Of a stretch of 64,000 nucleotides of DNA, positions 54,901-62,852 are shown piece after piece. A program made the translations under genes and the position numbers. Within the stretch, counting starts at the first letter, position 1. Each line of letters opens with the position of its first letter. This DNA is from Ktedonobacterales bacterium (GTDB lineage Bacteria > Chloroflexota > Ktedonobacteria > Ktedonobacterales > Ktedonobacteraceae): positions 48,664 to 112,663 of the forward strand of contig DAIDJF010000007.1 of the NCBI GenBank assembly GCA_027451525.1. Reading direction: 5' to 3'. The notes under the pieces were generated by a model. It searched no databases. It was given only the letters and a program-made list of their open reading frames with translations, and was not told where the DNA came from.

Positions 54901-55143
54901 CGGGTCGCCCTCAATATCAATCACTTTGTCATCTTTAACATAGACACGCTGTGCGCAGCCGACCGCGCAATAGGGGCAGACGCTATGAAACATCTTTGCC
55001 CCATGCAGACGCGACTCAAGCCGCTTACTATGCTCACTTAGTGGGTTGGGAACCGCACCCACATGGCTCCGTAGGGTCTCACCAATCGCCTGCGGAGAAA
55101 TCCGTTGGGCCAGGCGACCAAACAGGGAAGCAAAAACCGCCAT
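51919..55143 (-). CDS. fdhA: Formate dehydrogenase catalytic subunit, selenocysteine-containing (UGA read-through)
   Basis: Read through an in-frame TGA at 54559-54561, this is a 1074-residue molybdopterin (bis-MGD) enzyme oxidising formate to CO2. The N-terminal [4Fe-4S] site is VCPYCAVGCAQRV ... CLCPKGAASFELV. The UGA stands in ENQARI-U-H-SASVPGLGSSFGRG, exactly where formate dehydrogenases carry Sec beside the catalytic His. Later blocks: ILIQGSNMAECHPVGFRF, ALRGHANIQGSTD, and the C-terminal cofactor domain with YRITEHHVSGAMSRW. Without read-through it splits into two partial frames (54559-55143 and 51919-54546). No Tat motif is seen at the N-terminus, so the active site may face the cytoplasm. 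Operon fdhA-fdhB-nrfD-like. Confidence 0.93.
54529..54561 (-). promoter_or_regulatory. SECIS element with UGA selenocysteine codon
   Basis: On the reverse strand TGA (54561-54559) is followed by 11 bases and then GGTGCCG-GGTCT-CGGCTCC (54547-54529), a seven-pair stem with one T-T mismatch and a GGTCT loop. E. coli fdhF has the same 11-base spacing and an AGGUCU loop, which SelB recognises. This is strong support for Sec insertion rather than a nonsense mutation. Confidence 0.85.
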
Positions 55144-55410
55144 ACACTCACTCCTTCATGTGACGCTGTGCTGACAATAGGTGTAATAAAGCAACCATTA
55201 TGATAGGCACGCAAATTGCTGAAAAAAGGTTACTCGGCTGATGTCGGGATGCAAGAGGAAATTTCAAATAGCGAAATGATGGCATTGAATGGGTAAATAT
55301 CTCCATGTATACTCAACAAGAGGTATGCCTTCTACAAAAACCAGTGTATCGCGTCTGTGGGTATCGATTTAGCACCTGATGATGTCGTCAGGAGTGAACA
55401 AGGAGGTACT

Positions 55411-56376
55411 ATGCAGCTTGATAAAGAGACCTTGCTGCACCTGTATGAGACGATGGTGACAATTCGCCTGTTTGAGAACCGGGTCAAGGATGAGTTTGCG
55501 AAGGGGCGCGTTCCGGGCTTTGTGCATCTCTACGCGGGCGAGGAGGCAGTAGCGACCGGAGTATGCAGCAATCTGCGGAATGATGACAAGATTACCAGCA
55601 CGCACCGGGGACATGGGCATTGCATCGCGAAAGGTTGCGATGTCAACGGCATGATGGCGGAAATTTTCGGCAAGGCGACAGGCTTGTGCAAAGGCAAAGG
55701 TGGCAGCATGCATATTGCCGACGTTGAAAAAGGCATGCTGGGAGCCAATGGCATTGTCGGCGGTGGCCCTCCATTGGCCTGTGGAGCAGCACTGACCGCG
55801 AAGGTTCTGGGAACCGATCAGGTCTGTATCTGTTTCTTTGGCGATGGCGCGGCAGAGCAGGGCACATTCCACGAATCGATGAACCTAGCGGCAATCTGGA
55901 AATTACCCGTTATTTTTGTGGCAGAGAACAACGGCTTTGCCGAATCCACCCCTGCTTCTTACCACTGCGCGATTGAAAATATCAGTGATCGCGCGGCTGG
56001 CTATGGTGTGCCAGGCGTTACTGTTGATGGCATGGACGTGTTCGCGGTCTACGAAGCGGCCCACGAGGCAATCAATCGTGCCCGACGCGGACAGGGGCCG
56101 AGCCTGATTGAATGCAAAACCTATCGCTACAACGGGCATTTTGAGGGCGACCAGCAATTGTACAAAACAGATGAGCTTCAGCACAACATGATGGAGCATG
56201 ACGCCATTGCAGGTTTCCGCAAAAGCGTGACTGAGCAGGGCTTGCTGACGCATGCAGAGCTTGACGCCATCGATGCCAAAGTCAATAAGCAGATCGAAGA
56301 TGCCGTTGCTTTTGCTGACGAGAGTCCCTATCCCGACCTGTCCGAGGTCGCAACCGACGTGTATGTCATGGCATAA
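55411..56376 (+). CDS. acoA: Acetoin dehydrogenase E1 alpha subunit (ThDP)
   Basis: A 321-residue alpha subunit of an alpha2beta2 E1. Signatures FENRVKDEFAKGRVPGFVHLYAGEEAVATGVC, HRGHGHCIAKG, GGSMHI and the ThDP/Mg motif CICFFGDGAAEQGTFHESMNLAAIW with VIFVAENN are complete. Start at ATG 55411 has AAGGAGGTACT before it, better than 55357. Pyruvate dehydrogenase E1 alpha is very similar; the call to acetoin dehydrogenase rests on the acoX gene and the unusual E2 in the same operon. First gene of acoA-acoB-acoC-acoX; divergent from the formate dehydrogenase operon. Confidence 0.87.
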   Translation: MQLDKETLLHLYETMVTIRLFENRVKDEFAKGRVPGFVHLYAGEEAVATGVCSNLRNDDKITSTHRGHGHCIAKGCDVNGMMAEIFGKATGLCKGKGGSMHIADVEKGMLGANGIVGGGPPLACGAALTAKVLGTDQVCICFFGDGAAEQGTFHESMNLAAIWKLPVIFVAENNGFAESTPASYHCAIENISDRAAGYGVPGVTVDGMDVFAVYEAAHEAINRARRGQGPSLIECKTYRYNGHFEGDQQLYKTDELQHNMMEHDAIAGFRKSVTEQGLLTHAELDAIDAKVNKQIEDAVAFADESPYPDLSEVATDVYVMA

Positions 56377-56390
56377 AGAAGGAGGCTAGC

Positions 56391-57422
56391 ATGGCAGTAC
56401 AGATGCAGACCCGAACAGTAACGGTTGCCGAGGCAATCAATGAAGCGATGCGCCTGGAGATGCGGCGCAATCCGCGTGTGATCCTGATGGGCGAGGATGT
56501 CGCGGGCGGCGCAACATTGCCACACCTGGAAGATGACGAGGCGTGGGGCGGTGTATTGGGTGTGACAAAAGGACTCGTGCAAGAATTTGGACGTGAACGC
56601 ATACGCGACACGCCCATCTCCGAGTCGGCCTTTATTGGCGCGGCAGTTGGAGCCGCCGCCACGGGCCTTGTACCCATCGCGGAACTGATGTTTTGCAGCT
56701 TTATCGGTAGCTGTATGGACTCGATGCTCAACCAGGGTTCCAAGATACGCTACATGTTTGGTGGCAAAGCTTCTATCCCCGTTGTCATCCGCACAATTAT
56801 TGGTGGTGGCTTCCGCGCAGCCGCACAACACTCGATGTCCCTCTACCCTGTCTTCGCGCACATTCCGGGCCTCAAAGTCGTCGCTCCCTCGAATCCCGCC
56901 GACGCGAAGGGATTGCTCACAGCCGCCATCCGTGATGGTAACCCTGTTATCGTCTGCGAGCATATCGCGATGTATCAGCTCAAAGGCGAGATGCCCGAAG
57001 GTGAATATGTCGTGCCGATTGGCAAAGCCGCAGTTACACGTTCCGGCAAAGACGTAACGCTCGTCGGACTGAGCATGACAGCCCGCTACGCACTCGATGC
57101 CGCCGAGGAACTCGCCAAAGATGGGATCGACGCCGAGGTGGTTGATCTGCGCAGCGTTTCGCCGCTTGACGAGGAGACAATCCTGCAATCGGTCGCGAAG
57201 ACTGGTCGTCTTGTGATTGCGGACGAGGCCAATCCGACCTGTGGCATTGCCTCGCATATCGCAGGCATCGTCGCCAGTAAAGGATTCTCTTCGTTACACG
57301 CCGCAGTCGAACTTGTGACACCCCCACATGCACCCGTTCCATTCAGTCCTGTACTTGAGGATGCCTATCTGCCAAGCCCCGAAAAGATCGTGGCGGCAGC
57401 ACGCAAGGCATGTGGACGCTAA
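56391..57422 (+). CDS. acoB: Acetoin dehydrogenase E1 beta subunit
   Basis: A 343-residue transketolase-like beta subunit. AINEAMRLEMRRNPRVILMGEDVAGGA, FGRERIRDTPISESAFIGAAVGAA, RTIIGGGFRAAAQHSMSLYPVFAHIPGLKVVAPSNPADAKGLL and a C-terminal transketolase domain with VVDLRSVSPLDEETIL are present. It completes the ThDP site with AcoA; together they oxidise acetoin and load the acetyl unit on the lipoyl group of E2. Fifteen bases after acoA, preceded by AGAAGGAGGCTAGC. Confidence 0.9.
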   Translation: MAVQMQTRTVTVAEAINEAMRLEMRRNPRVILMGEDVAGGATLPHLEDDEAWGGVLGVTKGLVQEFGRERIRDTPISESAFIGAAVGAAATGLVPIAELMFCSFIGSCMDSMLNQGSKIRYMFGGKASIPVVIRTIIGGGFRAAAQHSMSLYPVFAHIPGLKVVAPSNPADAKGLLTAAIRDGNPVIVCEHIAMYQLKGEMPEGEYVVPIGKAAVTRSGKDVTLVGLSMTARYALDAAEELAKDGIDAEVVDLRSVSPLDEETILQSVAKTGRLVIADEANPTCGIASHIAGIVASKGFSSLHAAVELVTPPHAPVPFSPVLEDAYLPSPEKIVAAARKACGR

Positions 57423-57516
57423 TAAACAAGCGCGTGGTGGGGTATGCCAGCAGAAAGGCATACCCCATTATGTCCGCTGAATAATCCACTAGCAGCGGTA
57501 GAGGGAGTATAGAACA

Positions 57517-58587
57517 ATGGATGTCATCATGCCAAAACTGGGTATGACTATGACCTCTGGCACGGTTGTCCGTTGGAATAAACACAATGGAGAGTTGGTA
57601 ACGGCAGGCGAGCCACTGTGCGAAGTAGAAACCGACAAGCTCAATAACGAGATCGAAGCGGCAGCGACGGGTATTTTGACAATCATCGCGCAAGAGGGCG
57701 ATGAATTAGGTGTGGGCGATATTTTAGGCCAGATCGCGGTCGTAGAGGGCAGCGAACAGGCAGTCGTGGTAAAAACACAAACAACTGGCGGCTCCGCGCT
57801 GGAAAAGATCTCTGCCAATGGCATTTCACTGGCTGTACAGCGCAGCGGGAGCGGCTATCCGCTGATCCTCATTCACGGTCTCGCGAGCAGCATGAGCCTG
57901 TGGGCAGGGCTAGATCAGAGCCAGTTCTCTGCTGTAGAGATTATCAGCTACGATCTGCGCGGTCATGGCGCATCTGAACGCCCAACAGGAGCGCACACGC
58001 TGGCAAAACATGTTGCGGACCTTAAAGGCTTGCTAAGCGCATTGGGCATTCAGCGCGCTGTCTTTGCGGGCCTCTCGCTTGGCGGTATGATTGCGATGGA
58101 ACTGGCAGCAAGCATGCCAGAAATGGTGGCGGCCCTTGCTCTGATCGATACTACCGCCAGTTTTCCACAGGAGACACGCAATCTCTTTTTCGAGCTTGCC
58201 AGCAGTGCCAGCTTTAACGGTATGGGAGCAATTGCTGATACATTGCTGCAGCTCAGCTTTACACAGCAATTTATGGATGCCAACCCTAAGATGACAACAA
58301 CCATTCGTAAGGGTATGCTTGCCAGCGATGCCGCCAGTATCGCCGCCGCCTGTCGTATGGTCGCGAAGATTGATCTACAAGCACGCCTTGCAGCCATTCA
58401 CTGCCCAACAGTTGTCATCGTTGGGGCACAAGATCAGCTCACCCCTCCCGCGCTCTCCGAACAATTAGCGACGGGTATCAGCGGCGCGGCATTGCATATA
58501 ATCGCGGACAGCGGGCACGCCGCACCAGTAGAGCAACCAGCAGCAGTCACGGCGATTCTAGCGGACCTGATAAAGGCTCGTGCATGA
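57517..58587 (+). CDS. acoC: Lipoyl-domain / alpha-beta hydrolase protein, AcoC-type E2
   Basis: A 356-residue protein. Residues 1-78 are a lipoyl domain with the modified Lys in CEVETDKLNNEIEAAA. After a linker, residues 105-356 are an alpha/beta hydrolase: LILIHGLASSMSLW, the elbow FAGLSLGGMIAMELAA (Ser), acid region IVGAQDQLTPP and His in IADSGHAAPVEQP. There is no E3-binding domain and no standard catalytic acyltransferase domain. This lipoyl-hydrolase form is what I recall as AcoC in some acetoin operons (Pseudomonas type), with the hydrolase-fold part acting as acetyltransferase. Overlaps acoX's open frame by eight bases. Confidence 0.85.
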   Translation: MDVIMPKLGMTMTSGTVVRWNKHNGELVTAGEPLCEVETDKLNNEIEAAATGILTIIAQEGDELGVGDILGQIAVVEGSEQAVVVKTQTTGGSALEKISANGISLAVQRSGSGYPLILIHGLASSMSLWAGLDQSQFSAVEIISYDLRGHGASERPTGAHTLAKHVADLKGLLSALGIQRAVFAGLSLGGMIAMELAASMPEMVAALALIDTTASFPQETRNLFFELASSASFNGMGAIADTLLQLSFTQQFMDANPKMTTTIRKGMLASDAASIAAACRMVAKIDLQARLAAIHCPTVVIVGAQDQLTPPALSEQLATGISGAALHIIADSGHAAPVEQPAAVTAILADLIKARA

Positions 58588-58600
58588 CAGGAAGAAAAAG

Positions 58601-59590
58601 ATGGTAACAGTCGGGATTATTGCCAACCCATCAAGCGGCAAAGATATCAGGCGTATCGTGGCACAAGGATGGGTGGTATCCAACCAGGAGAAGATCGCGA
58701 TTGTGCGAAGACTCTTGCGCGGTCTGGAGACGGCGGGCGTCGAGCGCGTGCTGTTCATGCGCGAATCGTATGGGATTGGCTACGGTGCGTTAGACGCGCT
58801 TGGTGACACCACGATCCAGGCCGAAGTGCTGGAGATGGAGATCACAGCACGCCAGGAGGACTCGACGCGAGCCGCCGAAATGATGGTGCAGCGCGGTGCC
58901 ACCTGCCTGATTACGCTCGGCGGCGATGGCACAAATCGGGCCGTCTTTAAGGGCTGTGGAAGTGCCATTCCACTCCTGCCCATCTCGACAGGAACCAATA
59001 ACGTCTTTCCAGAATTTCATGAAGGGACAACGGCAGGATTGGCGGCAGGTATGGTCGCAACAGGCCAGGTGCCACGTTCTGCCGCTTGCTGGCAAGCTAA
59101 AGTCTTGCGCCTCTATCGGCAGGAACAGCCCGTAGATTTGGCACTGGTCGATCTGGCAATCGCCAGCGACACGATGATTGGAGCCAGGGCGATCTGGGGT
59201 ATTGACCGTCTCCACCAGTTGTTCCTGACCTGCGCGCAACCCTGGTGCATCGGACTATCGGCCATTGGTGGGATGTTACGCCCACTTGATGCCCACAGTC
59301 CATCGGGTCTGCATCTCGTCTTTGGGGCTGGTGGCAAGAACGTCAAAGCGGCCATTGGACCAGGACTCTTTGCGACCGCTTCAGTACAGCACATGCAGGA
59401 ACTGACGTTGCAACAGCGCGTTCCCTTAACCTTTGAGCAACGGATGACATTGGCCTTTGATGGTGAACGCGACATGACCGCCAGCCCAAGCGATCAGCTT
59501 AGTGTCGAACTGAGCAGCGAAGGTCCCTGGATTCTTGATGTACGACGCACACTCGAAGAAGGCGTTAAGGCAAGCCAACAGGCAGATTAG
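58601..59590 (+). CDS. acoX: AcoX-like protein (NAD kinase-like fold)
   Basis: A 329-residue protein of the ATP-NAD/AcoX kinase family. VGIIANPSSGKDIRRIV at the start and CLITLGGDGTNRAVF at about 100 (GGDGT nucleotide-binding motif), then LPISTGTNNVFPEF, are signatures of the fold. AcoX genes accompany acetoin dehydrogenase genes in many bacteria, but the reaction is not established. ATG at 58601 with GGAAGAAAAAG upstream is preferred over 58580. Last gene of the aco operon; converges, with a four-base overlap, on a GNAT gene. Confidence 0.86.
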   Translation: MVTVGIIANPSSGKDIRRIVAQGWVVSNQEKIAIVRRLLRGLETAGVERVLFMRESYGIGYGALDALGDTTIQAEVLEMEITARQEDSTRAAEMMVQRGATCLITLGGDGTNRAVFKGCGSAIPLLPISTGTNNVFPEFHEGTTAGLAAGMVATGQVPRSAACWQAKVLRLYRQEQPVDLALVDLAIASDTMIGARAIWGIDRLHQLFLTCAQPWCIGLSAIGGMLRPLDAHSPSGLHLVFGAGGKNVKAAIGPGLFATASVQHMQELTLQQRVPLTFEQRMTLAFDGERDMTASPSDQLSVELSSEGPWILDVRRTLEEGVKASQQAD

Positions 59591-60438
59591 CCAAGCCCCA
59601 GACTCGTCTGCCCATAAATGGCGCGATGGCGCGCACGATCTAGCGGCTTGCCCCGCCGCATATGGCTCAGTCCGCGCTGAGGCTGAAAGCCATAGTGTGC
59701 CAGCAAACGCAAGGCTTCAGTATTATTCGCTGAGAGAAACACGCCCGGTGCCACATCAAAAGATAATGTAAGCGCGTATTGCAGCAAACCTTCTGCACTC
59801 GCTGCGTTTGTGGCAATCCAGGGACCAAGCGAGCGAGACTGCGCGATAAGATAGCCAGTGATCTGTCCGTTGTCATCATGCGCAACAAGCACGCGCTCTG
59901 GGCCATCATCGCGATATGAAGCCAGCACTGCACCCCGTTCCGCGCCAAAATGTGGTGCGTCAAAGGCAACCAAAGCGGGCCATTCCTCGGCGCGCAACGG
60001 GGCAACATTGTCTGTAAGTTGGAGCGGTTGCGAGAACTGGCGTGCCAGATGCATCACAACCGTCTGGTCATCCTCCACGAATTGAAAGTAGCGATAAATT
60101 GGCGCACCCAGCGGAGTCGCATCAAGCAAAGCGGTTGGGCATCTCTGCTCATCCAACCAGACCAGCAGTTGTTGCAAGATCAAATGCCCAATGCCCTGTC
60201 TTTGCATAGCCGGGTGAACGGACATGAGGCCGACATAGGCAAAAGGACCATAATTCAGCGCACCACCAAAACCAACAATTATGTTATTATGTTTCGCCAC
60301 GAACGACCCACCAGGTTGCAGGTTGAGATAGCGCACCAGCGACTCCTCGCGGCTATGCGTGATGTTGTACGCAGCCATAACCACCTGATCGGTCTCCTCA
60401 AGATCAACTTCTTGAAATGGATGAATGGTGATCTGCAT
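59587..60438 (-). CDS. Tandem-domain GNAT acetyltransferase
   Basis: About 283 residues with two GNAT-like halves. The first (about 1-140) has the pyrophosphate loop VGLMSVHPAMQRQGIGHLIL. The second half (150-283) shows weaker GNAT features, with RVLVAHDDNGQITGYLIA and FLSANNTEALRLLAHYGFQPQRGLSHMRRG, the conserved end of this double-GNAT group. Substrate unknown. The ATG at 60438 opens MQITIHPFQEVDLEETD; a frame is open back to 60495. It overlaps the stop of acoX by four bases on the other strand. Confidence 0.83.
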   Translation of the reverse strand: MQITIHPFQEVDLEETDQVVMAAYNITHSREESLVRYLNLQPGGSFVAKHNNIIVGFGGALNYGPFAYVGLMSVHPAMQRQGIGHLILQQLLVWLDEQRCPTALLDATPLGAPIYRYFQFVEDDQTVVMHLARQFSQPLQLTDNVAPLRAEEWPALVAFDAPHFGAERGAVLASYRDDGPERVLVAHDDNGQITGYLIAQSRSLGPWIATNAASAEGLLQYALTLSFDVAPGVFLSANNTEALRLLAHYGFQPQRGLSHMRRGKPLDRARHRAIYGQTSLGLG

Positions 60439-60599
60439 TGCCCGTTGCGACTCACTTTCTAAATAGGCGTTAATAGGTGTTACAATCCTGCCCAACGCCG
60501 CTCTTGCGGCTAGCTACGCTCAGGGCAGGAAAGAAGGTGTTTTCGTTACCTGTCCTTCTGTATCTTATCGCACAGGCAGTCTCCTTTTCCACCCCTGCC

Positions 60600-60640
60600 A
60601 AAAAAGTGTGTAAGGCCCAAGAGACTGAGTCTTACACACT
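60600..60640 (-). terminator. Rho-independent terminator of the RIO-kinase gene
   Basis: GTGTGTAAG (60607-60615) pairs with CTTACACAC (60632-60640); on the reverse strand the stem is followed by T7 (60606-60600). It lies five bases after the stop at 60645. Confidence 0.85.
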
Positions 60641-60644
60641 CTAC

Positions 60645-61658
60645 TTAAGCGTTCTCGCCCAGGTATCGCTGCCACATGGCATGGGCCAGTTCTTCAGCCC
60701 TGGCCTGGACACCATAATGGCTGAAATACTGGCAGACACGCTCGATATCACGCACAAGCAGCGGGTAGACATCCGGGTTATAGTGTGGGTCTACCCCTTG
60801 CGCGAAATCGATCAGCGTGATAATGCCTTGCCAGTAGAGCAGATTATAGGCCGAGAGGTCACCATGAATGCACTGTTGCGCGAGACATAACTCAATGTTC
60901 TCGATTATGTCATCGAACAGCGCTTGTGCCTCTGCGCGCTCCAGCGTCACCGTTTGCAAGGTGGGGGCAGGATCGCCGAGGTCGCCAATATATTCCATGA
61001 GAATCGAGTTACCAACCTGCGCCAATGGACGAGGCACACGCACGCCTCCTTCATACAATACTTGCTGCACAGCAAACTCATGCTCAATCCAATGCGCAAC
61101 CTGCGCGGCGCGTTTACGCTCATTGCTCGCCTTCTGCACACTACGCTGCTGACGCCCACGCACAATATTGCCATCCAGATCATACTGCGCGCGGTTAAAA
61201 CGATAGACAGCATCGTTTTTCAGACTGCGGAACATCCGTGGACGATAGATTTTCGCGGCAAGATACTCAAAACCTGTTGATGGATGGGCGGTACAACAGT
61301 AGACGGTCGCTTCTTTACCGCTCTTCACGACATGCACAACATCGGTAATCAGATCATCCTCATAAAACTGCACCAGCGACGAACGCACCCAGGGTCCATC
61401 GCGCAGAGAGGCAAGAAATGCTGGGTTAAACGGAGGTTTTGCGCTCTCCTCATCCTCGCGGTGCATGGTGAGCCAACGCTGTACATCCTCGCTCTGCTCA
61501 TAGCTGGTTTTGCGCGTCGGCTTAGGAGCACTGGCAATCGGTTTTTTTGTCACCTCCACATGCAAACGCTTTCTTTGGCGATTCACGCCCTTATAGATCA
61601 AAGCGTCTTCAAAATCCTGGTCCTCACGTAAAAAATCATCTTCTCGATAATCAGTCAT
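60645..61658 (-). CDS. RIO-family serine/threonine protein kinase
   Basis: About 337 residues. A 50-residue charged N-terminus precedes the RIO kinase domain: KSGKEATVYCC (nucleotide-binding loop), AAKIYRPRMF (ATP-contact Lys), a 30-residue basic insert (NIVRGRQQRSVQKASNERKR), NSILMEYIGD, the catalytic loop CIHGDLSAYNLLYW and the metal-binding Asp in ITLIDFAQGVDP. RIO kinases act on ribosome maturation in archaea and eukaryotes; the bacterial role is unknown. Start at ATG 61658 with AAGGATTC upstream. The frame is open to 61862 but that stretch has no protein-like composition. Confidence 0.9.
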   Translation of the reverse strand: MTDYREDDFLREDQDFEDALIYKGVNRQRKRLHVEVTKKPIASAPKPTRKTSYEQSEDVQRWLTMHREDEESAKPPFNPAFLASLRDGPWVRSSLVQFYEDDLITDVVHVVKSGKEATVYCCTAHPSTGFEYLAAKIYRPRMFRSLKNDAVYRFNRAQYDLDGNIVRGRQQRSVQKASNERKRAAQVAHWIEHEFAVQQVLYEGGVRVPRPLAQVGNSILMEYIGDLGDPAPTLQTVTLERAEAQALFDDIIENIELCLAQQCIHGDLSAYNLLYWQGIITLIDFAQGVDPHYNPDVYPLLVRDIERVCQYFSHYGVQARAEELAHAMWQRYLGENA

Positions 61659-62309
61659 CCTGAATCCTTCCCTGGCAACAGTTTGCAGAAAGAATAATGA
61701 AATGTGTATTGCAGCCAAAGAAGATGATAAAACGCAAAAGCACAGCGTTATTTCTCTATAAATGGTTGAGCAAACAGACCACAAGACACAAAAACTCCTG
61801 CAATTTTTCCTTGTAAGCACAATGGAATAATAGTGGTACATGCGTCTGTAACCTGATAGCACAGCTAGCTATCGGCTCTGGAGAAAGAATAGTGTCAACA
61901 GTCAGCTTTTCAACAAAAGCGACTGCCCTCTATTCCCGAAGAAAATGAGTTGAAGAGAATATGCGATAGTGGGCTACGCGGCGCATGTTACGCCTGGGCA
62001 ACTCTCAGCCCAGGAAGGATTGTATAAAGCATTGCCATTATATATGCCCTCCTTCCATGTTGTCGTATGGAGACAGTATTTGTATGCAGATAGCGTACCA
62101 TGTAGCAACGTTGGCGTCAAGGGAACTATACGCATTTTATTATGACAACACGATAGCCTATCTTTGCTAGTAAGGGTTGTAATGTACCGAAACTGACAAG
62201 CGGCGCGTATTAGTACCATATAGACAATAAAATGAAACCATTCCCTGTTCTGTAGAAATTAAGAACAGGGCCATTTTAGTGTCTTGATGACTTTATTTAT
62301 AGAAGGGAT
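61659..62309. other. Intergenic region with two hairpins, no gene seen
   Basis: A 650-base region with no convincing gene. CCTGGGC (61993-61999) pairs with GCCCAGG (62008-62014), and CCCTGTTCT (62243-62251) pairs with AGAACAGGG (62262-62270), 40 bases before the next start. Neither is followed by a clear T-run. The promoters of the divergent RIO-kinase and membrane-protein genes must lie here. Confidence 0.5.
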
Positions 62310-62852
62310 ATGACTCCAATGCTTAAGCATATTCTCCCGCTAATGCCCGTTGCCGCCATTATTTTGATTGGTATTTTACTTATTTTGCTCTTCCTGCGTC
62401 CACGTCCATTCACGCTCGAAAAGATTGCGCGTGAGGGAACCCCTGGTCAGGAGATACTGGGCATCCTATTTGGTCTGATTAGTGCTGATCTCCTGGCCTA
62501 TGTCCTCTGGCGTTCCACACTCCCGCGCAACACTTTTTACTTTATGGTAGGAAGCGTCAATCTGCTCTTCCTATTTTTTGTGGGCGTCAATGCGATGGGA
62601 GCATGGCGGAGTGGACGCGCGGCCCATTCCTCACAGCATCTTGATACGCCCGACGCGCAAAGCATTCAAGATGACGATTACATCAATAATCTCTTGCAGA
62701 ATAGCTCCAACGGGAGGGGTGATGTAACCGAAAGCGGCAACGATCATCGCGATGATGCTCAGCCCCATACCGATCATGATCCCCTGGCGAGCGATATACA
62801 TGACACGCCGTCCCAGGTGTACAGCCGTCACGACGCGCATAATATCGCTTGA
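62310..62852 (+). CDS. Small membrane protein of unknown function
   Basis: A 180-residue frame. Residues 1-105 have three hydrophobic segments: ILPLMPVAAIILIGILLILLFL, ILGILFGLISADLLAYVLW and FYFMVGSVNLLFLFFVGV. The last 75 residues are polar, rich in Asp, His, Ser and Asn, and are encoded on the strand opposite the 3' end of the P-type ATPase gene (222 bases of overlap). Their composition (repeated H and D) is as expected from the mirror of a hydrophobic membrane end, so the natural protein may have lost an earlier stop. ATG 62310 follows AGAAGGGAT closely; ATG 62319 has better spacing. Function unknown. Confidence 0.6.
   Translation: MTPMLKHILPLMPVAAIILIGILLILLFLRPRPFTLEKIAREGTPGQEILGILFGLISADLLAYVLWRSTLPRNTFYFMVGSVNLLFLFFVGVNAMGAWRSGRAAHSSQHLDTPDAQSIQDDDYINNLLQNSSNGRGDVTESGNDHRDDAQPHTDHDPLASDIHDTPSQVYSRHDAHNIA

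Noticed and set aside
61659..61862. N-terminal extension of the RIO kinase by 68 residues
   Set aside because: Cys- and hydrophobic-rich text unlike the family; the ATG at 61658 has a proper ribosome site.
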